Of a stretch of DNA of 64,000 nucleotides, positions 1 through 10,346 are shown piece after piece (the stretch's first letter is position 1; the number at the start of each line of letters is the position of its first letter). Under the pieces are notes generated by a model. That model was given only the letters and a program-made list of their open reading frames with translations, did not search any database and was not told the origin of the DNA. The stretch covers positions 4,879,011 to 4,943,010 of the forward strand of contig CM056564.1 of assembly GCA_029721515.1 (NCBI GenBank). Reading direction: 5' to 3'. This stretch comes from Synanceia verrucosa. Its lineage: Eukaryota; Chordata; Actinopteri; Perciformes; Synanceiidae. The translations under genes were made by a program, and so were the position numbers.

Positions 1-890
1 CGGCTACGCACTACATTTCATGAATGTCTTCTATTCATAGTCTAGATGTTTACAGTACAGGCTTTGAAATAGCTCTCTATCCCAGAGTGAGTAACCAGTG
101 TGAATTCATCAGGGCTGTGATGGATCAGCCAGGCTACAGCTGCCAGCACTCACTGTGAAGTCTATCAAAATGTAACCTTGATAATTAGTCGACAGGTGAT
201 GCCAGGCCAGTAAACACACACTCTAGTAGAAATTACTCCTAAAAAAAAAAAAATCACTTCATTATGGGATGGAATAAAAGCTCATCAATACCAAAGTGAG
301 TTTAAGTCACTTAAACACTTTTGTTGTATAATCATCTTTTTTTTTAACCAATTTCAAGATGATTATTTCGTTTGAGGCCTCTTGGATGCTGATCCAGACC
401 CATCAGGACCTCACGAATGCTTTTTACCAAGAGACACAGAAAAGAGTTTTCACACTACAGAGCAGCAGCTTGTTTTTGTGCCTTTCAGGATTTGTCTAAT
501 TTCAGGTAAACAAAAGGACAAAGCAGCACACAAACATCTGCTGTACACCTGTAACCCAGCCCCATCCATTCTGATATCAGTCCCTCTGACTGTCAGCCAC
601 AGCTTCAGTCTAAACACTGAAATAATGATGTGAATGGTAGAAAACAAAGCAGCAGTGCAGCCTGTGACCTAGAGGCAGCATTCAAGGAAAAGCACATGTT
701 TTTTTTCCTGGCTGCACATGTACACAGACTGCCAGTACATCAATGTAAACACATGACCTGGATCAAAGCATGGGGTCTGAACTGAGGACGTAGGCACTTT
801 GGTTTGCATCTCCAGTCATTCCCACGGTATTATTGACTGTTATTGTCATATGTAGTATGAGCACTAACCCAGCCATGTGTGGAGGCTCAC
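1..890 (-). other. 5' part of slc12a2 intron 1
   Basis: Begins at the GT donor at 889-890 and continues off the left edge. No exon, RNA gene or recognisable transposon was seen. There are only short A and T runs (241-252, 337-345). The small ORFs here have no family character. Confidence 0.7.
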
Positions 891-1475
891 CTTGTCTAGC
901 TCGTCGTGCAGCTCCGACAGGGTGGGTCTGATGAGTTTCTCCCCCAGAGGTGCTGCTGTCTGCCGGTAAAAATCGATGTTGGGTACGGCATCGATGGTGT
1001 TGTGGCCAAAAGTCCTCAGGTAATAGGTGTTGGTGTGGGTGTCATAGTGATAGTGATGTTGGCCCCCTGTTGATGAATGCAAGCTGGTCTCGCTCATCAC
1101 TGTGTCCCCGTTCTGCAGCCCCTCCGCCGGCAGTGCCTCCGGAGAGGCCGCGCTCCCCGCTGCACTCGGATCCGCGAAGTTCACCACCCGAAACCGGCCT
1201 TTGGCTTCTTCTCCGCATACACCTGGATCGGCACCGGGACCTTCTGGAGGAACCACGGGAGTTGCCTTATCGCTAGATGGGGCAGTGGTGGAGCCGTCGG
1301 AGCTCGGAGACTTATCTTCGGAGGCGCCCGCTGCCTCGGCCACAAGGTCCACCTGGAACCGGCTCTGGCTGGGCGTCGGACCGGGCGGCCTCGTTCCCGC
1401 ATCAGGGGCTAAAAAATCATTTTCCGTCCCGGCGCTTTCTGTCGGTGCGGAGGGTGTGGAGGATGGCGCTGACAT
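891..1475 (-). CDS. slc12a2: slc12a2 (NKCC1) coding exon 1, N-terminal regulatory domain; partial gene
   Basis: Encodes the cytosolic N-terminus of the plasma-membrane Na-K-2Cl cotransporter 1, which sets cell chloride and volume. The exon has 195 codons from an ATG at 1473-1475 and ends at a GT donor (AAG|GTGAGC, 890/891); later exons are off the left edge. Seen: GPTPSQSRFQVDLV, which matches vertebrate NKCC1; two SPAK/OSR1-docking RFxV motifs (RFQV 39-42, RFRV 94-97); and the activation segment YYLRTFGHNT (151-160). Threonines 146, 150, 155, 160 and 173 align with the phospho-threonines known in mammalian NKCC1. The second docking site reads RFRVVNFAD, one Val more than my recollection of the mammalian form. 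The first 130 residues are low-complexity and Ala/Pro/Ser-rich, as in the family. slc12a1 is unlikely because it lacks this long N-terminus. Which teleost duplicate (nkcc1a or nkcc1b) this is cannot be decided. Confidence 0.93.
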
Positions 1476-2060
1476 GGCACAAAGGAAAACACAAATGAAC
1501 GTGAGAACAGTTTAGAAAAAGGCGCTATGGCGCACAAACTAGCTGGAGGACGTGTGGAAGCCCGGGAGGCGCCCGCTGACGGTCTCCCTTCAGAGGGAGG
1601 GACACGCTGCTCCGGCGAGGCAGAGTGTGAGGAGCCGTAGTAGTGAATAGCTAGCTAGCTGTCTGGTGACATGAGGCTACAAACTGGAAACTTCAAGCCG
1701 CTCTCCTCCTTCTTCTTCCGCGGCAGTAAATCCAAAATACTCCGGGTTACTTTCACTCTCGCTCGGCAACAAGACTAAATCCCGTCCCCCTCCGCTGTGT
1801 CCGTTGTTCAGTGTAGGATGCTGTTATCGACCTTGCAGCAGCTGCCTCACAGTCTCCCGGTGCTGCCCTCGCTGTTATTATACACACTGCAGTCGGCATC
1901 ACTGATGGGTGGGCTCCCACTCTGGGGGGCCTCGCGAGATGTCATCGATAGTGTCTCTATTTTTTTTCAGCGGGAGGGAAATATCGCGAGAAGACATCAT
2001 ATTACCCAAACAGTAGGCGTGACGTCATTAGGCTGCTGAGAAGGGAGGAGATGGTGGCGA
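1476..2060 (-). promoter_or_regulatory. slc12a2 5' UTR and CpG-rich promoter region
   Basis: CpG-dense DNA that continues the CpG island of exon 1. Two TCGCGAGA motifs (1932-1939 and 1984-1991) match the core of the TCTCGCGAGA element known from housekeeping promoters. A perfect palindromic CRE, TGACGTCA, lies at 2020-2027, about 545 bp upstream of the ATG. No TATA box is evident, so a dispersed-start CpG promoter is inferred. The start site itself cannot be placed from sequence. Confidence 0.6.
2020..2027. promoter_or_regulatory. cAMP-response element (CRE) consensus
   Basis: Perfect TGACGTCA palindrome in the slc12a2 5' flank. It is the textbook CREB/ATF site; occupancy is inferred only. 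Confidence 0.5.
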
Positions 2061-2097
2061 GGAGGGAAGATGGTGAAACCTGAAACTGCACTAACGG

Positions 2098-2098
<1 letters not shown>

Positions 2099-2188
<90 letters not shown>

Positions 2189-2217
2189 TGTGCTCGCGTG
2201 TGCTCGCGTGTGTGTGT
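2099..2217. repeat. TG/CG microsatellite
   Basis: About 119 bp of almost unbroken alternating purine-pyrimidine: long TG runs with TGCG interruptions and a TGCTCGCG tail. This composition favours Z-DNA. It lies directly upstream of the slc12a2 promoter region. Confidence 0.95.
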
Positions 2218-2436
2218 CAGAAGGCTTCCTGTAGACTGTGACAAGTTTTGCGAGTTTATATGAACAGATGAATATGAATAGAAATTACAACAAAGCTATC
2301 TCAATTTCTTTGCACTATTTGCCCTATTTATTACAATTCTTTTTACTTGTTTTGTTTATTTTTTTATTTTATGCGCCAAGGTTTGAGAGAACCATAATTT
2401 CAATTCTCTGTATGTCCTGTACTGCATATGCATATG

Positions 2437-2898
2437 CAGTGCTTAATAAATATGAAGCTACAGCATCATGTCTTCCTTTGTTTCTCACTGAGTTCACTAC
2501 TCTTCACCATTTTGAACAGGAGTGAGGAATTTAAACTGAATTCACCTTTTTAGACCCACATTTGATCCAGAACACTGGAATTCACTGAGAAGTCACAAAT
2601 GAATCCAGAATAACAAACAACCACTAAAACACATTTTTCTGTTCAGGAAGGACAGGAAATAAAACTGCTATTTAACATCTCTATCAAAAAATAAGAATAA
2701 TGTGCTAATAATTTACTCTTTTTTCAAGAGTAAATTTTAAAATTCCTGGAAAACAATAATTATATTCTAGCATTAAATATATGATTTTGATTAAAGAGCT
2801 TATTTGTACTGGTGGATTAACCACAACAGAAACATTTTGGTAATCAGTAATACTGTTAAATTAGGGTAGAGGTAGTATAATACATTTGTTAAGCACTG
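2437..2898 (+). mobile_element. MITE family A, full-length copy
   Basis: A 462-bp non-coding unit with imperfect inverted ends (CAGTGCTTAATAAAT at left; reverse complement of the right end CAGTGCTTAACAAATG). The body is shared with copies at 22340-22565, 24590-25056, 30659-31902, 46257-48240 and 49230-49708; shared words include CTCTTCACCATTTTGAAC and GAACACTGGAATTCACTG. The CAG-type ends suggest hAT, but no clean target duplication is visible here. Confidence 0.75.
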
Positions 2899-3945
2899 TA
2901 TATATTGTATAACTAAAAGTAGCAATACCATATAATAATCAATTGCAAGGGGAACTATTCAGTAATGATTAGTCTATTAGATTATATTTTAACTTTCTAT
3001 AACTCGTCTCACTTTTCAAAACTGAATCTCTATATGTTGTTTCTTTCTAATCATCACATCATAGAGCAAAGAGCAAGCATAAATTACCAGATGCAACCAG
3101 GTCACTTTATGGAGCCTTCAGGACCAGTATTCCCCTTGGGCTGACAGTACAATGACCTATTGATCACACTGACCATGTAATAATACACTGGGAGACAGCA
3201 TTGCTCCACTGTGTGCCCATTTGAATCACTGTAATCAGATCTGGCCGTTTGGTGGTAAACTGAATTAGTCCAGAGATAGCTCAGTGACCTAATATGCATG
3301 AGAGAACTTGATACTGTCACAAAGGACTTTAATCTAAATTATGATGACATGCAAATTAGCCCCTGCTATTATCTTACAGATATAAAATAGAGGGTGGAAA
3401 CTAGAGCAGCTGACAGACAGTAACAGCTTTACTGGGTCAAGCATCAACTTTAAGGTAGTGTCTGGTGCTTTTTAAACAATGTAGACTTCACACAGCTGTG
3501 AATATTTGTTGTGTCAACGTATTAATTATGTTCTCATATGTGGCTGTGGCTCAGAGGTAGGGCAGGTCGCCCCTCAATAGGACATGCAGCAGTTCGATTA
3601 CTCCACCTGCCTAAGTGCCCTTGAGATGAACCCCAAACTGCTCCTGAAGGCTGAGCCATGGATGTTTGAGTATTTAGAGCAGATCCTGATTGTAACACCT
3701 CCATGATCTCAGTGTGAACCCAAAAGCACAACTGCAAGAACAGTCTTTCACAATAAAGGCTTCTTAAATGTTTACAAGGCAGGTGTACAGGACAAGGTAG
3801 GCACAGGTATGTAAAAGGGGCAAACCAACCAAAAGCATGGTCCTGGGTGAAGAGTGGAAAAAGGGAAAATCCAAATCTATACTAATTAACTCATCTTTCG
3901 TGGGGGAAGGGAACTAATCAAATCAACTATGGTTGCTCAATAGGC
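2899..3945. other. Intergenic, no gene recognised
   Basis: AT-rich DNA with only short ORFs that lack family features. No repeat structure was recognised. Confidence 0.5.
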
Positions 3946-4455
3946 AGTGATATCCATCCATCCATCCATTATCTGTCACTTATCTTCACATAGGGTTGGG
4001 GGGACTGGAGCCTATCCCAGCTGTCTTACGCCTAATTTCCACTGGATGCGGAACGACGTTGACATTCGTCGTCCATCAATGCACACCAGATCTGTCTACT
4101 GCAGCTCCGTCGGGCAGCTGGAATCGCGAGATTCCTGCTGTCGGACGTCCGACAAAAATAGAAGCTCTGTTGATTTGTTTCGGTAGGCATCGGCACGTTG
4201 GCGGCATTCTGCATTCAGTGGAAATTGACACATTAATTTGAATGGAGACGTTTCAGGTCCGACAAAACATCTGCATTGTTCCGCATCTGGTGGAAATTAG
4301 GGGATAGGGTGAAAGTCAGGGTTCACCCTGGACAAGTCTCCAGTTCATCACAGGACACATAGAGACAGACAACCACTCACACTCACATTGACACCTACGA
4401 TCAATTTAAATTAGCCAATTAACCTAATCCCCATGCATGTTTTTGGATGGTGGTC
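3946..4455 (-). mobile_element. tRNA-SINE, 3' part, split by a MITE
   Basis: Minus-strand copy of the window's dominant SINE. It starts with an ATCC run at 3954-3969 (the ATGG tail reversed), then the CAGCTGTCTTA segment, and after an interruption (4029-4304) resumes at GGGTGAAAG and runs to the AAAACATGCATG block. The tRNA head is missing. Confidence 0.85.
4029..4304. mobile_element. Inverted-repeat MITE inserted in the SINE
   Basis: A 276-bp element whose ends are inverted copies around CCTAATTTCCAC.GGATGCGGAAC (4031 onward) and its reverse complement ending at 4303. It interrupts the SINE exactly between CTTA and GGGTGAAAG. TA (4027-4028 and 4305-4306) is duplicated; the 3-mers are TTA and ATA. 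This fits a PIF/Harbinger-like (TWA) or mariner-like (TA) origin. It has no coding capacity. Confidence 0.8.
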
Positions 4456-4496
4456 ACTCTTTCCAGAGGCAGCAGTTGGCATTAGCAACACCAACT

Positions 4497-4738
4497 ACAT
4501 GGGACAATACGAACTGGCACAGGACAGGGAGTCACAAGACTATTTAAAGATGAGGAAAGGGGACATAGATGGAAACAATCAAGGTGGGGAAGACAGACAA
4601 AGACAAGGAAGAACAGGAGGGGAGGAAGCAAAGCGATCTGAAACAAGGGAGACAGCGCTACTTCAAAATAAAACTGGAAATAGACAGGACAACATGAATG
4701 AAGGAGACAAAAATGGATCATTTAACTGAATGTGACAC
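4497..4738 (-). mobile_element. LTR fragment (LTR family L)
   Basis: The reverse strand carries a T/C-rich promoter-like LTR text (CTTTAAATAGTCTTGTGAC, TCGCTTTGCTTCCTCC) shared with LTR copies at 10370-11186 and 58109-58462. No internal region is attached. Confidence 0.6.
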
Positions 4739-5017
4739 TGATGGCAGACCGTCACTCAGCATGGCAGCTTCTACCATCAGTGAATGACTGAGTGTGTGAA
4801 CGGGTCACTGTTGCCATATAGTCTAAAGAGTTTTCAGCTGTTAGAAGACTAGAAAGGTGATGCATACTGTAAATGTTTACCGTGTATGCATATCATATGA
4901 CTGTATGTGATATCAAGTATTTCCATTTGAAAATTAATGAAAGGTGGTTATACACACACAGATACCTGGCATTATGATTAGTGTCACAGTAATGGAAGAT
5001 AATGAAATACAGATTAA

Positions 5018-5130
5018 AGGGACACTACACCCATTTTTCATGCATGTTATTCCTATGGTCCAAAAATATTCATAAACATGAAGGATTCCCCTCCAAATTC
5101 AAAAACTGTGATGTCATCAAGTAGAAAGTG
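5018..5130 (+). mobile_element. End fragment of a TTAA-type MITE
   Basis: Starts TTAA|AGGGACACTACACCC with TTAA at 5014-5017. It resembles the left end of the element at 8126-8656. No matching right end was found, so it is truncated or solo. Confidence 0.4.
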
Positions 5131-5227
5131 TGGGATTACTCCATAGATGACTCGTGGGTTTGTGTTTTATGATTAATGTATTGAAACATACAAATAAAAT
5201 AGAAAACTCAGTAGAAATCATTGTTGA

Positions 5228-5252
5228 GAAAGAAAGAAAGAAAGAAAGAAAG
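5228..5252. repeat. (GAAA)n microsatellite
   Basis: About six GAAA units. Confidence 0.9.
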
Positions 5253-6698
5253 CTTTTGTCATGTACAGATAGTGTAAAAGCAGAACGTGTTTGTTCTCGA
5301 ACTCTGTCGCTGTCAGATACGTTAAATGAAGTGCTGGAAATGTACGAAACCAGTTCTCCACAAACCCCCTCCACAGACGTCACAGCAGGAGCAAACAATG
5401 TTATTGTTTAAATAGTCGGTAAATAACTCTTAACCAGCTTTGTTTTTATACTAACAAGCATCCTTTCTCTGGCTAAGCAGCTGTTGTTTCTGTCAAAGGA
5501 AGGGGTGGGGGTCAAATGTGCTGCCAGTCAGCCAGTCAGACAGCGACTCATGAATAACTATTATTACATAAACAACCCACAAACAGGGAGATCCACTGTG
5601 GGTATAGGTGTGGACATGTGGAAACAACTTCTGGTGAAACTGAGCAACTTTCTATTGACATGTCACAGATGATTTTCAGTAACTCTCATAGACAGATATA
5701 CTGTATTACCCATCTGTGAGGTTTATTATCATAAAAGTGCTCAAGTAGCACAAAAAATAGGACATGAGGATACAGAAGGAGAGCTAATGCTGCCCCATGA
5801 CATCCTACATCAGGTCTCGAGTTTCTCGGCTGGTCTGGCTGGCTGCCTGTCCATGCTGCAGGGTGTCATGCTGATATTCACACTTTAAAAGGGCTTTGCT
5901 ATATCATTTCACATATGTGAGGAAGGTCAGCCACTCAGAATCTGGGGGCTCATTAGGGAGGACTGCTAATCCAGTTAATGCCAGATATTATTACTGTGAC
6001 ACACCCTCAGTCCTCTCACTGCCTCAACACTGGAACAAATAGCTGTTCACTTTACTTGGACCCTATTATGATAAAAAAAACAAACTGATAATTATTACAT
6101 CTGAATGGCCAAAGCCAAGGCATCCAACCTGCAGAGTCACTAACTCAGCAGGAGGTGATAACAAAAAGCTCATCTCATGTGTGACAGTTTTACAGCAGCC
6201 CTCAAAAAATAATTTACCAAGACCACTTACATAAGATCTGTCCGTAGGCTACATGTAGTTTGCAGACCATGTTCACATTGTAATATGTGGAAATGTATGA
6301 GTATCTGTCATTATATTCTATCCTGTGTTTGTTTAATGTTTGTGTTATACAGTATAAATAACTTTTATTATCAAATACAGAAGATTATTAACAGATTAAA
6401 TATTCACTGTACACCATGATACTAGCAGCTTGAATATTACAAATACAATTACACAGACAATTAAAATTCTTTTTGAACAAAAGATGGTGTTTGTGGTCAA
6501 AACAATGTGCCTTAAGCTTCTACCCATGATGCTCTAGGTACCCCCTCTGGCGTAACTTTTGCATGTGTCAGGGACGTGGCCTCAGTATATGCTTGGTTTT
6601 CGCATAGTGTCTTTTCAAAATAAACTTCCATCTTCACAGGATGTTAGATTTAGGCAACAAAACCATTTTGGGTTTGATAAAGAATGTGGTTTATGTTG
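5253..6698. other. Intergenic, no gene recognised
   Basis: No exon-like ORF, RNA gene or clear repeat was seen. Confidence 0.45.
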
Positions 6699-6702
6699 TT
6701 AA

Positions 6703-6945
6703 AGGGGAAGTGTCATTTTTGTAACAAATTGGACCTTATTTCTGGGATAAAATACTGTCATTTACTCACCCATTTCACTTTGATGATATCCATTTAACAG
6801 GAGTGAATAGGGCACTGAAATGCAGCCAGTAAATGACACAAACTCAACCATTTCTCAAATAACAGATACTCCAAATGACTCCAAAGTGATATAGATATTT
6901 TATCCCAGAAATAAGGCCCAATTTGTAAAAAACGGCACTTCCCCT
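6703..6945. mobile_element. Fold-back MITE flanked by TTAA
   Basis: A 243-bp element bounded by TTAA (6699-6702 and 6946-6949). Ends are AGGGGAAGTG and CACTTCCCCT, with inverted arms of about 55 bp that include ATTTCTGGGATAAAATA and TATTTTATCCCAGAAAT. TTAA duplication points to a piggyBac- or Kolobok-type transposase. A truncated relative lies at 56675-56886. Confidence 0.85.
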
Positions 6946-7358
6946 TTAACTTGACTGGCTAATGTAACGGCCAAGTGTCTAACAACTCTTGACAAACAAG
7001 ACAAATGTCATTGTTGACTTTTTGTGTCACGTGGTACACAAACAGGTGTCCTGGGTTAAAGCCTTGTGTTTGTTTGATCTAACCTCCCCTCCCATCTACA
7101 TGCACTGGAACCTAATACATTGTTACATTAGTAGTTTAAGGTACATTGTATTAACTATTATATTCATATACAACTAATTTGTTTTATTTTAAATTTTGAA
7201 GGAAATCTTGAAGGGATTGTAAGTATCGTCTTGCAGTACAACAGCCACTTGTAGTGACTTCAGCATTATTAAGTTATGGTTGATATGTTTAAGCACCAGC
7301 AGGACTTTTTAGCACTTAATCTTGGTTTAGTGCAGATAAAGTCTGCAGTGGTTTGAGG

Positions 7359-7711
7359 CCATGTCCACATGGAAACAGTCAACTTCGTTGAAACCGTCTC
7401 AGAGAATGTTTGTGCCCCCATGAAGCCGCTGAACGCTGTAATATACAAAGTGGGTGGAGCTGTAACGCAGCCACACATCTACAAAAAACAGAAAAGAAGA
7501 AACAGAAAAGCATGCTTGGGAAGCACAATTCAAGATAGATCCGTATTGGTTGTACACACGGAAACAACACAATGGTGTTCAGTGATTTATGCACTCTGGG
7601 AGGTGGTCTCAAAAATTAGCATGTACAAGCTCCTGAAACACCGGTTCAGTGTGGATGAAACAACAAAAAACCTTGGCGTTTATTCCTAAACCTGTCTCCA
7701 TGTGGACATGG
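7359..7711. mobile_element. Inverted-repeat element with CATGTCCACATGG ends
   Basis: A 353-bp unit ending in perfect 15-bp inverted arms, CCATGTCCACATGGA (7359-7373) and its complement (7697-7711); similarity extends to about 20 bp. The flanks show no convincing target duplication. The 106-codon ORF inside starts in one arm and has no family resemblance. Confidence 0.6.
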
Positions 7712-8125
7712 ACTGAGACACAATGTGTTCATTAACATTTAACTGAGACCAGAGTCTTGTGTGCAATCCCTGGTCTCCTGTTTAAAAGCCCTGAACTTTC
7801 CTTAACTTTATTCATTGTATTTTATATACACCATCAGTTCCATCCCAACCACCACATCATGCTCTCATCATTCCAAGTATACCCCATGTATTTACATGTA
7901 TAGGGATTGTTCCTGCAAGACCCATGGCATGATTTGTTTCATGTTCTTCTACACCCCTGCGGCATACACAACAGTATGTGTTGATTAGATGACAGTTTCA
8001 ATGGTATTCTTAAGATTAACAAATTTAACATTTAGGTTCTTGTGTATGGTAGACATAATAGCTAAATGTCATACAGACTATGGTGTGTTTGTCCTTGTGG
8101 TGATTATTGATTTATACTCTTTTAA

Positions 8126-8656
8126 AGGGACACTGTATTTTTTAAGTATTTTATTACCTCAAATCAACGTTCATAAATAGATCTCCATTGGTGTAAAATA
8201 ACATATGCCAACAATCTGACTTATCCTCCTGGGTGAAGAATCAGTTATCTGTCTTTACATAGAGCAGGTTGTCAACTACGAACTGCAGAGAGGGACATAA
8301 ATCACTACCTGCTAGTACCCATAGGACAAAATGCATTTCCACGTTTTGCAATTCACTTTTCACAGAGAAGCAAGGTGGAGACGCTGGTTTTTCTTACCCA
8401 GCACTAAACTAAAACCTGCACTGTGCTTTTAGTCATAATACAGGACCATACTTATGCTGCACCAAATCCTCATCACCAAAAAAGCATAAAAAGGGCCATA
8501 AAGTGACTGAAGCTCTGGGTCGGGGGCTGGGGATCCATGGTGATAGTGGCCACCCGGGAGTTGACCCATTCTGCTTACCGTAGTTCCAGCCATGTTGCAA
8601 TGCATGAAAAGTCAAATTTAACCACTAGAGGGGAGAAAAAATTACATAGTGTCCGT
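8126..8656. mobile_element. TTAA-flanked MITE, 531 bp
   Basis: TTAA at 8122-8125 and 8657-8660 bounds a unit starting AGGGACACTGTATTTTTTA and ending AATTACATAGTGTCCGT, so the termini are inverted around ACGGACACTATG / AGGGACACTGTA. It has no transposase ORF. A non-autonomous piggyBac/Kolobok-like element is inferred. Confidence 0.8.
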
Positions 8657-8660
8657 TTAA

Positions 8661-9099
8661 GGCTTTATAAGGTAACTGGAATTTAACACTAGAATGTGGA
8701 GCTCGTGGAAATTTCTGTCTGGAAAGAGTGAACTGTACAAACTATAGCATGAACTCAGGGTGAGACTGGAGACTCGAGCTAGACCTGGAGTCTGGTCTTA
8801 TTTTGAAACAGCCTCTGAAAAGACCAAAACTAGTCTCAGCTCTGACCCTGTTGGTTCCTCCTGAAGACATACAGTAGAGTATTAAATATGTAGTTTAGTT
8901 AGTGTTGTTTCTTAAAACAGTGCTCAGTAGTTGTGATCAAACAAACAGTTGGACATAGTGTATTTTTTGGGGCAGCGGATTGATCCACCCTTGCTATAAT
9001 GAGTAGCTATGAGTGTTAGCAGGAAGATGTATGTTTGCCTGAGTGAAAATAAACTACAGTGTGTGTTCATGGTAATGAAGGAGCATGTTTGTCAGAGTA
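8661..9099. other. Intergenic, nothing recognised
   Basis: No gene or repeat with recognisable ends was seen. Confidence 0.4.
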
Positions 9100-9310
9100 A
9101 TAGGGTGTTTTGCACTTCCTGTTTTATTTTGTACTGACCTCTCCTCTTGTTTCTACACTTGTGGGTTTCCCTTAGTGATTGTCTAGTCCTGTCCTGATCG
9201 TCTCCACTTGTGTTCCCTTACTTTGTGTATTAATGGGCCATGTCCCTATTCGTCCTGTGCCAGTTCGTCCTGTGTGCTTGAGTAAATCCTTCCACATGGT
9301 TGTCTCCGAG
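9100..9310 (+). mobile_element. LTR fragment (LTR family L)
   Basis: Degenerate text of the same LTR family as 10370-11186 (CTTCCTGTTTTATTTTGTA, GTCCTGTGCCAGTTCGTCC). No ends were found. Confidence 0.5.
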
Positions 9311-10338
9311 TTCAGACTTATGAAAAATACAGAATATCAGCAGACTTATCCTTTGCACATCTATGACTATATTTTATTTACATGACAAGACATGAAAATT
9401 TTCTGTGCAATAATACGCTTGCCTTGCTTTTGGTGTGTCATTTAAAAGTGCAAAATTTCTATATGCATAGCAATAGAGTTATTCTGAAGTCATATCAGTG
9501 ATATGTTTTCTGTACTTATGAGACATTGTTTTTGTACATATTTTTCATCGCTCATGTACTAATTTTAAGCCCAAAAGTGATGATTTCCTAAACCTGGGTG
9601 ATTGTATTGCCGAAACATAGCCGCAAACATTTCACCATAACAAAGTGTCTTTAAATGACACCAAAAAGAGTACCTTTCACAACCTTCACCTTGCAGTCTG
9701 AAATGACACTTGCAACACTCGAAGTGCTTCATTAAAAACACCTTCAAATGTGCTTTTCACACGCCTTCCATGAGATCGAGTGGAAAAACACACAAGCACA
9801 AGATGATAGAAACAAGATTATTATGATAGACATTATTGAACAGCTCAGTAACACTCTATCACATTAACAACACAGCAGCAAAACCTGACTGCGTATAACA
9901 CAACAGAAGCAAACTGAGAAACACGTACATAACGGATGTTTCCAGAGGATACTTAAAAGTGATGAATAAGCAGTGACTGCAGCTCAGCAACTAAAATTAG
10001 ATCCTGCTGCAGAGTCCTCCTCTTGCAGGCACCATGCCCTCCCTCACCCACTGACAGTAGCTCAGCCCTTCTACCTGCAATTATCTCTAACCCGATTCCT
10101 CACCTGTCCAGACCCGTTAATGAGCTGGAGATATGCTCAGAGCTGCCTGCTGGCATAAACCATCAGGCAAAACATGGGTGCCAGGGTATTAAAGGAGCAA
10201 ACAATGACCAGGGACAATAAATAAACGAGGAAAATAGATTTAATAAAATAACACAATGACACAGGCAGATTGTCAGGGCAAAATATACAGTATTAGTGGA
10301 ATATTAAGTTCATGTGTGTGTCTGCCAGCTAAGATCAC
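9311..10338. other. Intergenic, no gene recognised
   Basis: Only short ORFs without family character. No repeat with clear ends was seen. Confidence 0.4.
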
Positions 10339-10346
10339 CACATATC

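Noticed and set aside
1102..1515. 137-codon plus-strand ORF opposite slc12a2 exon 1
   Set aside because: Shadow of the GC-rich exon on the other strand; no domain.
7369..7689. 106-codon ORF as a small gene
   Set aside because: It runs from one transposon arm to the other and has no recognisable domain or splice context.
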